Assembly (NCBI GenBank): GCA_025936675.1
Contig: JAICSX010000001.1
Location: 62,001-126,000, forward strand
From: Sphingomonas sp.
GTDB lineage: Bacteria; Pseudomonadota; Alphaproteobacteria; Sphingomonadales; Sphingomonadaceae
Direction of reading: 5' to 3'
Length of the DNA stretch: 64,000 bases
The notes under the pieces were generated by a model. It saw only the letters and a program-made list of their open reading frames with translations. It was not told the DNA's origin and made no database searches. Position numbers and translations under genes: made by a program. The number at the start of each line of letters is the position of its first letter. The first letter of the stretch is position 1. This document shows, piece after piece, positions 54,440 through 63,374 of this stretch.

Positions 54440-57348
54440 CCGGCGGGGAGCGCGTCCGCGAATACTCACCGACCGGACGGGTTTCGGCGGACTATCTCTT
54501 CTATCCGGACGAGCAGCTGCGTTCGCTTGGGCAGGACCTCCGGCGCTCGCTGTCGTGCCCGGTTCATTTCGAAGCGCAGGCGAAAGCGCTCTACGCCGCC
54601 GACGCGTCCAATTACCGCCAGGTGCCGATTGGGGTCGTGGTTCCCCGCAACATCTCAGATGTAGTCGAGGCTGTCGGAATCTGCCGCCGGCACGATGTCC
54701 CGATCGTCGCCCGGGGTGGTGGAACCGCCATCGCCGGCCAGACGGTGAATGTCGCGGTGGTCTTCGACTTCTCGCGCTTCATGAACCAGATCATCGAAAT
54801 CGACCCGGCTAAGAAGACCGCGCGGGTCCAGCCCGGCTGCATCCTCGATCATCTGCGCAAAGCCGCCGAGAAGCACGAGCTGACGTTCGGACCGGACCCG
54901 GCGACGCACGACCACAACACGCTCGGGGGAATGATTGGCAACAATAGCTGCGGCGTACATTCGGTGATGTCGGGCCGGACGAGCGACTATGTGAATCGCC
55001 TAACGGTGCTCACCTATGACGGCGAGCTCATGGAGGTCGGACCAACGCCCGAGCCTGAGCTCAGCAAGATCATCGCGGCCGGCGGGCGGCGCGGCGACAT
55101 GTACCGCCGGATGCTCGAATTCCGCGAGCGCTACGCCAAGCTGATCGAGGAACGTTTCCCCGATATTCCGCGTCGAGTTTCGGGATATGACAATCTCGAC
55201 CGGCTGCTGCCCGGAACCGACTTCAATGTCGCTCAGGCGCTGGTTGGAACCGAATGCACCTGCGCGCTTGTCCTCGAGGCCGAGCTCAACCTGATCCACA
55301 GCCCTCCATACAGGGCGCTGACGATCATCGCTTTCGATGACGTTGCTTCCGCGGCAGACGCCGTGCCCGGAATCCTCGAGCACAAGCCGTGCGGACTCGA
55401 GGGCTTCGACAATCTGCTGTTCGAGGCGGTCAAGGAGAGCAACGCACCACCCGAGGGCCTGCACTATTTTCCCGAAGGCGGCGGCTGGCTGATTGTCGAG
55501 TCGGGAGGCGAGACTGCGAAGGAAGCCGAGGACCGCGCCAAGGAGCTCGCCGGCAAGTTCAAGCGAGTCAACATCGTCACCGATCCGGTCGAGCAGAAGC
55601 AGGTCTGGGTCGATCGGGAATCTTCGTTGGGAGCCACCGCCTTCGTGCCTGGAAAGCCGGTGACCTGGGACGGCTGGGAAGACAGCGCCGTGCCGCCGGA
55701 CCGGCTCGGTGACTATCTGCGCGACTTCCGCGCGCTCATGCACCGCCACGGCTACGAAGCGGCGATCTACGGCCATTTCGGCGGTGGGTGCGTGCACTGC
55801 CGGATCAATTTCGAATTTGGGACAGAGGCGGGGATCGCCAAGTTCCGCAATTTCGTGACCGAGGCCGCTCACCTCGTCGTCTCCTATGGCGGGTCCCTAT
55901 CCGGCGAGCACGGTGACGGGCAGGCGCGGGCCGAGTTGCTCGACATCATGTACGGGCCGGGGCTCGTCCGCGCCTTTGCCGAGTTCAAGTCGATCTGGGA
56001 TCCCGCGGGACGGATGAACCCGGGGAAGGTCGTCGATCCATTCCCGCTCGATTCGAACATTCGGCTTGGCCCGGATTATCAGCCTCCGGACCTCGACAGC
56101 TGGTTTGCTTACCCGCGCCTGGGCGGGTTCGCGCGGACGACGATCCATTGCGTCGGGGTGGGCAAGTGCCGCCGGAAGTCGGTCGGCAACGAAGTGATGT
56201 GCCCATCCTATCTCGCCACTCACGAAGAGAAGCATAGCACGCGCGGCCGCGCGCACCTCCTTCACGAAATGGTCCGCGGCGAAGTCATTCGCGACGGCTG
56301 GGACAGCGCCGAGGTCGAGGACGCCTTATCGCTGTGCCTCGCCTGCAAGGGCTGCAAGAAGGACTGCCCGACTGGTGTCGACATGGCGACCTGGAAGGCC
56401 GAGTTCCGCGCACATCATTACCGCAACCGCCGTCGGCCGCGCTCAGCCTGGTCGATGGCGCATATCCAGCGCTGGTCGCGCGTGGCTGAGCATGCCCCGT
56501 GGCTTGCCAATTTTGGCATCGGCACACCCGGCGTTGCCGCTCTTTCGAAATGGATTGGCGGGATCAGCCAGCAGCGGCGGATGCCGCGTTTCAGTCGCTC
56601 GTTCCGCAAACAGTTCCGTCAGACGAAGCGCGGCGGTGAGCGCGTGATGCTGTGGGCCGATACGTTCAACAACTACTTCCGTCCCGAGACAGCGATGGCA
56701 GCGGCGCGGCTGCTGGACGCGGCTGGCTATGAAGTCGTCGTTCCGCAGGAGCCCTTATGCTGCGGCCGCCCGCTATATGATTGGGGCTATCTGGATGAAG
56801 CCAAGGCCTTGTGGGAGCAGAGCTTCAAGGCGCTCCGGGAAAGCATTTCAACGGGTATCCCGATCATCGGGCTCGAGCCCGCCTGCACTGCCGCGTTCAA
56901 GGATGAGCTGGTTGGCCTCTTTCCCGACCGCATCGAGGCAAAGGCGCTATCGCAGCAGGTCATCCAGTTTGGGGACTTTGTGGCCCAGAACTTCGAAAGA
57001 TTTCCATTGGGCAAGCAGGACGGGCACGCAATCGTCCAGGCCCATTGCCACCATCATGCGGTGATCGGCTTCAAGACCGAGCTGGCCTTGCTAGAGCGCT
57101 TGGGCCTCGACGTTGAGCGGCCACCGCAGGGCTGTTGCGGAATGGCGGGCGCGTTCGGCTTCGCTGCGGAGACTTACGGGGTGAGCCAGGCCATCGGCGA
57201 GCGCGTGCTGCTTCCTGCCGTTCGGGACGCGCCTTCGGAGACGCTCATCATAGCCGATGGCTTCAGCTGCCGCGAGCAGATCGAGCAGGGCACAAGCCGC
57301 AAGACGATCCATCTGGCGGAGCTTCTGCAAGAGCGGATGCTGCGCTGA
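54436..57348 (+). CDS. FAD/4Fe-4S fused dehydrogenase, D-lactate dehydrogenase type
   Basis: 970 aa from the GTG overlapping the poxB stop. N-terminal PCMH-type FAD domain (VARGGGTAIAGQTVNV, TLGGMIGNNSCGVHS), central FAD-oxidase C domain (YGHFGGGCVHCR, GEHGDGQARAELL), then a GlcF-like iron-sulfur half. 4Fe-4S cysteines: C572, C578, C589 with CP; C634, C637, C640, C644 with P. Two CCG domains (EPLCCGRPLYDWG, PQGCCGMAGAFG) follow. This fusion is the Dld-II type: oxidises D-lactate, with electrons to quinone. No frame disruption. Confidence 0.92.
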   Translation: MTGGERVREYSPTGRVSADYLFYPDEQLRSLGQDLRRSLSCPVHFEAQAKALYAADASNYRQVPIGVVVPRNISDVVEAVGICRRHDVPIVARGGGTAIAGQTVNVAVVFDFSRFMNQIIEIDPAKKTARVQPGCILDHLRKAAEKHELTFGPDPATHDHNTLGGMIGNNSCGVHSVMSGRTSDYVNRLTVLTYDGELMEVGPTPEPELSKIIAAGGRRGDMYRRMLEFRERYAKLIEERFPDIPRRVSGYDNLDRLLPGTDFNVAQALVGTECTCALVLEAELNLIHSPPYRALTIIAFDDVASAADAVPGILEHKPCGLEGFDNLLFEAVKESNAPPEGLHYFPEGGGWLIVESGGETAKEAEDRAKELAGKFKRVNIVTDPVEQKQVWVDRESSLGATAFVPGKPVTWDGWEDSAVPPDRLGDYLRDFRALMHRHGYEAAIYGHFGGGCVHCRINFEFGTEAGIAKFRNFVTEAAHLVVSYGGSLSGEHGDGQARAELLDIMYGPGLVRAFAEFKSIWDPAGRMNPGKVVDPFPLDSNIRLGPDYQPPDLDSWFAYPRLGGFARTTIHCVGVGKCRRKSVGNEVMCPSYLATHEEKHSTRGRAHLLHEMVRGEVIRDGWDSAEVEDALSLCLACKGCKKDCPTGVDMATWKAEFRAHHYRNRRRPRSAWSMAHIQRWSRVAEHAPWLANFGIGTPGVAALSKWIGGISQQRRMPRFSRSFRKQFRQTKRGGERVMLWADTFNNYFRPETAMAAARLLDAAGYEVVVPQEPLCCGRPLYDWGYLDEAKALWEQSFKALRESISTGIPIIGLEPACTAAFKDELVGLFPDRIEAKALSQQVIQFGDFVAQNFERFPLGKQDGHAIVQAHCHHHAVIGFKTELALLERLGLDVERPPQGCCGMAGAFGFAAETYGVSQAIGERVLLPAVRDAPSETLIIADGFSCREQIEQGTSRKTIHLAELLQERMLR

Positions 57349-57454
57349 CGGTGGCGGAGACGGAGGCTGCCTTACTTCAGAGAAGAAACACGCACGTTCA
57401 GCGACTTGTTCCCACACTGCTTACCTCAGCTGCTTCCGATTTGTCTGCCAACGT

Positions 57455-57487
57455 CTAATGTCAGCTTTCGACCCAAAGCTGACTCTA
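57455..57487 (-). repeat. Palindromic ~34-bp element, copy E
   Basis: TCAGCTTT (57461-57468) pairs exactly with AAAGCTGA (57475-57482) around CGACCC, flanked by CTAATG and CTCTAG. Orientation is opposite to the copies near 5 kb. Confidence 0.82.
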
Positions 57488-57490
57488 GTG

Positions 57491-57523
57491 GAATGTCCGT
57501 TTTCGACCCATTTCCGCGCATTG
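57491..57523 (-). repeat. Palindromic ~34-bp element, copy F
   Basis: GAATGTCCGTTTTCGACCCA followed by TTTCCGCGCATTG: arms AATGTCCG...CGCGCATT around the same TTTCGACCCA core, 3 bp after copy E. Confidence 0.72.
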
Positions 57524-57550
57524 CCGATTGAACCGTCCACGCGCTCACAT

Positions 57551-58291
57551 TCAAAATTCTTGCCGCGTCGGTCGGTAAAGAATTTCGTTGATATCGATGT
57601 CCTCGGGTTGAGAGATTGCAAATGCTACGCATCGGCCAAAGGAATCTGCGGGGACTGCTGTCTCCGCGTAATAGCGTTCGAACATGGCGGCGGCGTCCGG
57701 TTCTGTAATGGTCGAAGCAAGGCCGGTGCTTATTGCACCGGGTGAAATCACGGTCACCCGAATGTTCCATGGCTTAACCTCCTGCCGCAGACCTTCCGAG
57801 ACCACCCGCACGGCGCTTTTCGTGGCGGCGTAGACAGCGGCGCCTGGCCGAACCTTGTGCCCGGCAACCGATGATACATTGATGATGTGACCGCTCTTTT
57901 GGGTCTGCATGTGCGGCAGTGCTGCGGCGATGCCATGAAGCACGCCTTTGATGTTGACGTCGATCATCCAGCTCCAGTCGTCGACCTTCAACCGGTCGAG
58001 CGGCGAGTGCGGCATGACGCCGGCATTGTTGATGATAACGTCTACTCGGCTGTGCCGATCGACTGCATCGTCGACCAGCCGCTTCACATCCGCAAAGCTA
58101 GTCACGTCTGTCTCAACGGCAGCATCGCGACCGAGCTCTAGCTCATCTGCAAGCGCGCGCAGCCGGTCGATCCGGCGAGCCCCAAGGACCAGTTTGGCTC
58201 CGCCGCCGGCAAGTTGTCGAGCAGCGGCCTCGCCGAGGCCACTGCTCGCGCCCGTAATCACAACGACCTTGCCCGCAACGTTATCGGTCAT
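57551..58291 (-). CDS. Short-chain dehydrogenase/reductase
   Basis: 246 aa from the ATG at 58291. Classical [11 protein letters not shown] (residues 13-20), NNAG (88-91), S140-type Ser and Y154-x3-K158. The end contains [12 protein letters not shown], usual for clavulanate-type/YdfG-like SDRs. It is followed 5 bp upstream by the Asp-box protein gene on the same strand. NADP-preferring Rossmann; substrate unassigned. Confidence 0.88.
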   Translation of the reverse strand: MTDNVAGKVVVITGASSGLGEAAARQLAGGGAKLVLGARRIDRLRALADELELGRDAAVETDVTSFADVKRLVDDAVDRHSRVDVIINNAGVMPHSPLDRLKVDDWSWMIDVNIKGVLHGIAAALPHMQTQKSGHIINVSSVAGHKVRPGAAVYAATKSAVRVVSEGLRQEVKPWNIRVTVISPGAISTGLASTITEPDAAAMFERYYAETAVPADSFGRCVAFAISQPEDIDINEILYRPTRQEF

Positions 58292-58296
58292 GTTGC

Positions 58297-59781
58297 TCAG
58301 AAGGCTGACAGCGGCACTCGCCCGTAGAACACGCCCTGAAAGCCAGCTCGCGAGTCGCCCCAAACCATGTGCATGTTGTTCGTGTCCATTGAGAAGTCCT
58401 GGATGTCGTCGCCAAAGCGGCCAGCATTGCGGCGCGGATCGAAAGCGGGCGAACGCGCATGGCTGACACGCACGGACTTGCTGAAGCTGTGGCCGCCGTC
58501 GCGCGAAATGGACGCCCAAATGTCATAGCTCTGGTCTGCATAGATCGCGCGCCACATCACGCCGAGCACCCCGTTACGCGAATATTCGAAGGCCTGCTTG
58601 GTCGTCGTCACAGACCCCGGAGCTGAGCCGGCTGGAACGAACGGTCCCCACGTCTTGCCCCAGTCTTCGCTGACAGACATCAAGAGGGTTGGTCCATTCG
58701 TCTGGAGGATGGCAATGCGGCCGTTCTTGGTCTGGTCGATGGCAATCCGGCTCAGACCGTTGGTAGGCCTCGGACCGGCTGCAACCGGTGGAACGGAGAC
58801 GTTGTGGAGGACAGAATAAGTGAACGTCTTGCCGAGATCGCGACTGAGGCCAAGCACGGCGCAAGGGCAGCTCGCGTGTTGAGAGGCGGGCACGCCGCTC
58901 GCGATATACGAGACTGCGACGACGCCATGGCCGGCGCTCATCGACAAGCCGCGGCTCAGCTGCGGCCATTGCGGCGAGTCCCAAGAATATACGGTCCCGA
59001 AGCTGCGTCCGCCGTCCGTCGAAGCGGTGACGTAAGCCTGCGATCGCCGCTTGCCGGGCTCGGCACCCACTTCCGTGAGGCCGCCGCCGGCCTGCGCGTA
59101 AATGACCCCTGTACTGTCATCGATATAGGTGAAGGGCCTGTCCCACGGTGAGTTGGACGCTGACTTGCCGGCCTTTGGCCAGACGCCGGAGATTGGCTTG
59201 AGACCTGGCGCGAAGCGGTTGAGCTGAAAATCGCTGATCACTTGAACAACCGGTCCCCACGTTTCTCCCTTGTCGCTCGACATCATCATCGCGGACATGC
59301 CGAGATCGTCGGGATCGATCGTCTGGCGGGGTTCGCATCCGGCAATGAAGGTCCCGTCCTTCGTGACGTCAGCAAACGAGTCGGGGCAACGCGTCAACTT
59401 GCCTGACAGGATCGGAAGCTCGCCGACCTTCCAGCTTGCCCCGCCATCGTGGGTGACGGCCAGCCATGTGATCGTGGATTTGGGAATCGAATGGTAGAGC
59501 TCGGTTGAATTGCCCGTCGCTGCCTTGCCTCCGACTTGTTGTATGTTGCCCATAGCAACGGCGATGATGTTGTTTGGATTCGTGGGATCGACCGCGATCA
59601 TCGGCTCGCCGGCGCCACGCGTTGCATTTCCGAGCAGCAAATATTCTTCGGAAACAGAAGTCGAGGCTGCAGGCGCCTTCGCGGAAGGAGCCTCCTCGTC
59701 GGGGTCGACCTGGGCAAATGCAGTGGCCGACAAGGTAATAAGCGAAACGGCGCCAAACGCCCAAGCAAGCTTTCTGATCAT
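58297..59781 (-). CDS. Exported six-Asp-box (sialidase/BNR-like) protein
   Basis: 494 aa with a signal peptide ending AFA. Six S/T-x-D-x-G-x-x-W/F Asp-box repeats at residues ~110, 168, 254, 313, 371 and 426 (for example [24 protein letters not shown]), the mark of a six-bladed sialidase-like propeller. The catalytic Tyr/Glu pair and Arg triad of true sialidases cannot be recognised, so it may be a binding or unrelated hydrolase. Its promoter contains a GntR-like palindrome shared with the divergent alpha/beta hydrolase. Confidence 0.8.
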   Translation of the reverse strand: MIRKLAWAFGAVSLITLSATAFAQVDPDEEAPSAKAPAASTSVSEEYLLLGNATRGAGEPMIAVDPTNPNNIIAVAMGNIQQVGGKAATGNSTELYHSIPKSTITWLAVTHDGGASWKVGELPILSGKLTRCPDSFADVTKDGTFIAGCEPRQTIDPDDLGMSAMMMSSDKGETWGPVVQVISDFQLNRFAPGLKPISGVWPKAGKSASNSPWDRPFTYIDDSTGVIYAQAGGGLTEVGAEPGKRRSQAYVTASTDGGRSFGTVYSWDSPQWPQLSRGLSMSAGHGVVAVSYIASGVPASQHASCPCAVLGLSRDLGKTFTYSVLHNVSVPPVAAGPRPTNGLSRIAIDQTKNGRIAILQTNGPTLLMSVSEDWGKTWGPFVPAGSAPGSVTTTKQAFEYSRNGVLGVMWRAIYADQSYDIWASISRDGGHSFSKSVRVSHARSPAFDPRRNAGRFGDDIQDFSMDTNNMHMVWGDSRAGFQGVFYGRVPLSAF

Positions 59782-59839
59782 TCAAACCTCCCCTCTGTCA
59801 GGGTCGACGCCCCTGACCCTGCCGATGGCATAGCAAATT

Positions 59840-59863
59840 ATTTTGTCGGACAAAATGATTGAC
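59840..59863. promoter_or_regulatory. GntR/FadR-like operator, site 1
   Basis: ATTTTGT-CGG-ACAAAAT (59840-59856) is a perfect 7+3+7 inverted repeat and fits the FadR-subfamily TnGTnnnACnA pattern. It continues GATTGAC, giving ACAAAATnnTTGAC, which recurs before the PQQ gene. It lies in the divergent promoter of the Asp-box and alpha/beta hydrolase genes. Confidence 0.75.
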
Positions 59864-59923
59864 TGTTTTCGGCGTTGATGAAAGCTTCGCCGCCGAAATC
59901 ATCCAATGGGGAGGGGTGAGTCG

Positions 59924-60958
59924 ATGAAAAAGTTGATCGTTCTTGCAGCCGGACTGGTCTTCGCTACCGCAGCGATTGCGACGGAAGTCGTGCCACCTGC
60001 TCCGACGTTGCTGCGGGACAAGGATGCCGATGGACGACCGTTGCCGTTCGGGCGCCAGCCCGTTGAGCCTTATGACAAGGCGCTTGGGTCGGGCCCGTAC
60101 AAGGCGGTCATGACCACCGATCCTTCGCTCCCTGCGCACGTCCTTTATTATCCCAAGGATCTCAGGCGTGCTGGCAAGCTTCCGATCGTTGCCTTTGGAA
60201 ACGGCGCTTGCATCAATGCGGGCAATCGTTTCCGCTATTTCCTCACCGAAATTGCGAGCCACGGCTATCTGGTTGCCGCTAACGGAGTGATGGCTGACCA
60301 GAAGCTCGAGGTTGGTCCGCAGGAGAACCCTGCGGTACGCGCACCAGGAACTCCCCCACCCCCACCGCCATCACCCGAGCAGCGCGCCGCCAATGCACGC
60401 CGCGCTCCAGGCACGACGACTGCCGCGCAGCTGACTGAATCGATTGACTGGGCGATCCGGGAAAATAGCCGGCCGGGAAGTCCATTTTACCATCGTCTGG
60501 ATACGTCGAAGGTTGCCGTGATGGGGCAATCGTGTGGCGGCGTTCAGGCGCTGAACGTCGCCGGTGATCCACGCATTACGACCGAGATCATCTGGTCGAG
60601 CGGTGTCGGGATGATCCCCAACAATCCTCCGGATCCATCGGCCGTGCTTGCGAGCATTCACACGCCGATCGCGTTCATTCACGGCGATGCGCAGCACGAT
60701 GTCGCCTACCGAGCTGCCGTCGATAATGTGAAGCGGCTGGGGGAGCGGGGTATATCCGTGTTCGGCGCCTGGCAGGACGAGATGACGCACCTCGGCACTT
60801 ACGGGCAGAAGAACGGCGGGTTCTTCGGAAAGATTGCCGTCGCGTGGCTCGACTGGCAGCTCAAGGGCAAGGAGGCAGCGTCCAAGATGTTCATGGGCGC
60901 GAACTGCACCCTGTGCACGGGGCCAGGCTGGCACGTAACCGAATCGCACGTCGACTGA
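59924..60958 (+). CDS. Exported alpha/beta hydrolase
   Basis: 344 aa from the ATG at 59924 (GAGGGGTGAG before it), with signal peptide (LIVLAAGLVFATAAIA). Catalytic Ser203 in GQSCGG, acid D255 or D259 (HGDAQHD) and H289 (EMTHLGTYG). A proline-rich loop (PGTPPPPPPSPEQ, residues ~141-153) interrupts the cap region. The PIVAFGNGACINAG oxyanion loop and PET-hydrolase/dienelactone-hydrolase-like order suggest ester cleavage outside the cytoplasm. Followed by the Gfo/Idh/MocA gene after 19 bp. Confidence 0.85.
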   Translation: MKKLIVLAAGLVFATAAIATEVVPPAPTLLRDKDADGRPLPFGRQPVEPYDKALGSGPYKAVMTTDPSLPAHVLYYPKDLRRAGKLPIVAFGNGACINAGNRFRYFLTEIASHGYLVAANGVMADQKLEVGPQENPAVRAPGTPPPPPPSPEQRAANARRAPGTTTAAQLTESIDWAIRENSRPGSPFYHRLDTSKVAVMGQSCGGVQALNVAGDPRITTEIIWSSGVGMIPNNPPDPSAVLASIHTPIAFIHGDAQHDVAYRAAVDNVKRLGERGISVFGAWQDEMTHLGTYGQKNGGFFGKIAVAWLDWQLKGKEAASKMFMGANCTLCTGPGWHVTESHVD

Positions 60959-60977
60959 GCTGACGCCGGCCAATCCG

Positions 60978-62000
60978 ATGCGGGAACCCGTGCGCTGGGG
61001 CGTGCTTGGCACAGCGAGCATCGCCCTCGAGCGCACCATACCCGCTTTGGCAGTGGTCGAAACCGCGCGATGCGTCGCGATTGCCTCGCGCGATGCCGAT
61101 CGCGCCGGCGCGGCGGCCGAGATGCTTGGGATACCGCGCAGCTACGGGACTTATGAGGCGCTGCTCGCGGATCCGGACATCGAAGCTGTCTACGTTCCGC
61201 TGCCAAACCAGCTGCACGTTGAGTGGGCGGGACGGGCGCTTGGCGCGGGCAAGGCCGTGTTGTGCGAAAAGCCTCTGGCGCTCACGTCGGCCGACGTTCA
61301 GTCCTTGATGGCTCGGCGCGATGCGGTCGGCGGCCTCATCGAAGAAGCGCTTGTCTTCCGCAATCACCCGCAATGGGCATTGATCGAGGAAGTCGTGAGC
61401 GGTGGCCGTATCGGTACGCCGCTCGCCGTGCAGGGCACGATCGCCAAGCAGTTCCTCGACCCAAATGATATCCGCAATCAGCCCGGTCTCGGCGGCGGCG
61501 CGACCTACGACCTCGGAACCTACGTGATCGCCGCGTGCAACTTCGTTTTCGGTTCGCAGCCGCTGCGGGTCAGCGCCACCATGAGCTTCGATCCAGCCTT
61601 CGGTGTCGATCGCCTCGTGACGGCTCTTCTGGATTACGGCGAGGCGCAGGCGAGCTTCACGGCTAGTTCGCAGGGCGGGACAGCGGCTTGGGGAACGCAT
61701 CAACAATTCTCGGTGCTGGGAAGCCGCGGGTGGCTTCGAGCAAACTTCCCTTTTGCGCAGGCGAGGCCGAGCGCTTGCAGCGTCGAGATTGGTGACGGGA
61801 CCAGCGTCGGAGCGTTCCCAACCGAGGTTTACGACTTCCCGCCAGCGAACCAATATGCGCTGCAGATCGAGCGCTTTTCTGCGCTCGTCCGGGGAGCCGA
61901 GGTGCGTCACTGGCCCATCGAGGACTCGCTCGTGACACTGAAGGTACTGGAGTCGTTGTTCCTGTCCGCGCGCGAGAGCCGCTGGGTGCAGCTTAGCTAG
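60978..62000 (+). CDS. Gfo/Idh/MocA-family oxidoreductase
   Basis: 340 aa. N-terminal Rossmann (GVLGTAS at 8-14) with the conserved E97-K98-P99 motif, then the C-terminal alpha/beta domain (GGGATYDLGTYVI). Uses NAD(P) to oxidise or reduce sugars, polyols or similar; closest by memory to D-xylose-dehydrogenase-like members. It is the second gene of the alpha/beta hydrolase operon. Convergent with the TIM-barrel gene, overlapping 8 bp. Confidence 0.9.
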   Translation: MREPVRWGVLGTASIALERTIPALAVVETARCVAIASRDADRAGAAAEMLGIPRSYGTYEALLADPDIEAVYVPLPNQLHVEWAGRALGAGKAVLCEKPLALTSADVQSLMARRDAVGGLIEEALVFRNHPQWALIEEVVSGGRIGTPLAVQGTIAKQFLDPNDIRNQPGLGGGATYDLGTYVIAACNFVFGSQPLRVSATMSFDPAFGVDRLVTALLDYGEAQASFTASSQGGTAAWGTHQQFSVLGSRGWLRANFPFAQARPSACSVEIGDGTSVGAFPTEVYDFPPANQYALQIERFSALVRGAEVRHWPIEDSLVTLKVLESLFLSARESRWVQLS

Positions 62001-62829
62001 CCGAGCCAGCCGCTGCGCGGGTGGAGCGTACCTCTTCGACCAAGGCTTTCGTCGATTGGAGCGCCCGCCTGGCACGCTCCTCGTCCGTCATTTGAGCCTG
62101 AAGCTTTGAGTTGGGAATCTCAACGGCGATCGCGACGTCGGCAGGCAGTGCGCGCAGCACGCCCGCGAGGTCGAGTTCGCCAGCCCCCGGCTCAAGCCGT
62201 TCCTCGCGCGCTGCAAAGATCAGTCCTTCGGCGGTGGTCGGTCCGACCGCGGGAGCGTCTGAGATCTGGATGAAGTGAAAGAGGCTGGGCGGAATGCCCC
62301 GAAGAACTTCAAGGCTGCAGTCGGAGCGGAAAAAGTGAAGCGTGTCGACGGTGATACCGACGTTCGTCCGGTTGGCGGCGTTCAGCAGTCGCATCACCTC
62401 CTGCACGCCCCGCATTGGTGTCCAGGTCAGGAACTCGACGTCGGCGGTGAGACCATATTCGTCCAGAAGGTCGCAGAGGCCTCCAAAATTGTGCACCAGG
62501 CGGGCCCAGTCGGAATCGTGCGCCTGCGTGAGGACATGGCGGCCGCCAAGCTCGGCCACGATGTCCAAAGTAGGACGCAGGGCACTCGCTTCAAAGTCCG
62601 GCGTGAGCCGGACCAGTTCCACATCGAGAACGCCTATTCCGGTCGAAGTCATGGCATGGCGGGTTTCGCGCAGAAGACTCGGCTCGCTGACGAGCGGCCA
62701 CGCGTCACCTCCTGTCACTTCGAGCAAGCGCAGACCTACATAATCATAGCCCGTCGCGGCCGCGATCCGGATGAGGTCGGGGGGAGATGCCTTGAGGACC
62801 GTCAGCTGTGCGAGTGAGTATTTCGTCAT
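61993..62829 (-). CDS. Sugar phosphate isomerase/epimerase-like TIM barrel
   Basis: 278 aa xylose-isomerase-like TIM barrel (AP endonuclease 2 family). Putative metal ligands: E132 (VEFL), D162 and H165 (VDTLHFFRS), Q188 (FIQISDA) and E237 (VEIPN). The same fold and metal set make the N-terminal domain of bacterial 3-dehydroshikimate dehydratase (QsuB/QuiC) and hydroxypyruvate isomerase. Its ATG overlaps the VOC gene stop by 4 bp. The active-site lid loop is not identifiable, so the reaction is open. Confidence 0.85.
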   Translation of the reverse strand: MTKYSLAQLTVLKASPPDLIRIAAATGYDYVGLRLLEVTGGDAWPLVSEPSLLRETRHAMTSTGIGVLDVELVRLTPDFEASALRPTLDIVAELGGRHVLTQAHDSDWARLVHNFGGLCDLLDEYGLTADVEFLTWTPMRGVQEVMRLLNAANRTNVGITVDTLHFFRSDCSLEVLRGIPPSLFHFIQISDAPAVGPTTAEGLIFAAREERLEPGAGELDLAGVLRALPADVAIAVEIPNSKLQAQMTDEERARRALQSTKALVEEVRSTRAAAGSAS

Positions 62830-63203
62830 TGCGATTCGAATAGAAGCTCAATCCGGACGCTGTCAGGATCGAGCAAGTTGAACTGCAGCATGCCCGCGGC
62901 AGTGAACTCCGTTTCTTGGAATTCGATGGCCATGGCACTCAGCTTTTCTCGCCATGCTTCGGGGTTGGCGCAGGCGAGCGCCAGATGGTGCATTCCGGCA
63001 TGATCTCCCGACTGGGCAGCCGAGTTCGTGCGCTGCAAATGTATGCAGGGCTTGCCCTCTTCGTCGCTCATCCAGACATGATCGGGAGATCCAGGCCGTG
63101 TAGCGGCGGTGCCCGACGAAAGACCGAGCACATCCCGATAGAATGCTACACTTCGCTCGAGGTCAGCCGTACGGATGTTCACGTGGGCGAGACTGGTCAT
63201 CAA
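62826..63203 (-). CDS. VOC (glyoxalase/dioxygenase superfamily) protein
   Basis: 125 aa, one VOC module pair: SLAHVNIRTADLERSVAFYRDVLGL with a metal His (~7), GMHHLALACANPEAWREKL with a second His, and an end RIELLFES with the metal Glu. Its length is that of a single-domain bleomycin-resistance/glyoxalase-I-type protein. The overlap with the TIM-barrel gene is unusual and recalls the TIM+VOC fusion of 3-dehydroshikimate dehydratases, here in two chains. Confidence 0.85.
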   Translation of the reverse strand: MMTSLAHVNIRTADLERSVAFYRDVLGLSSGTAATRPGSPDHVWMSDEEGKPCIHLQRTNSAAQSGDHAGMHHLALACANPEAWREKLSAMAIEFQETEFTAAGMLQFNLLDPDSVRIELLFESQ

Positions 63204-63250
63204 ACTTCCATTTCAATCGACCGGCCGAAGCTCAGGCCAAATTCATATAA

Positions 63251-63270
63251 TGTACGACAAAATACTTGAC
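63251..63270. promoter_or_regulatory. GntR/FadR-like operator, site 2
   Basis: TGTACGACAAAATACTTGAC (63251-63270) shares ACAAAATnnTTGAC with site 1 at 59850-59863 and keeps the TGT-nnn-ACA core. It lies in the divergent promoter of the VOC/TIM-barrel pair and the PQQ dehydrogenase. The inverted repeat is less perfect than site 1. Confidence 0.65.
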
Positions 63271-63374
63271 CACTCCTCCCTATAAGTGCGAGCGTATCGC
63301 TGCTTGCGCTGATCTGGGAGAGGACCACGCCGCGACCGTCAAGCCGCGTTGCGACGAGGTGTGAAGGGCATCGA

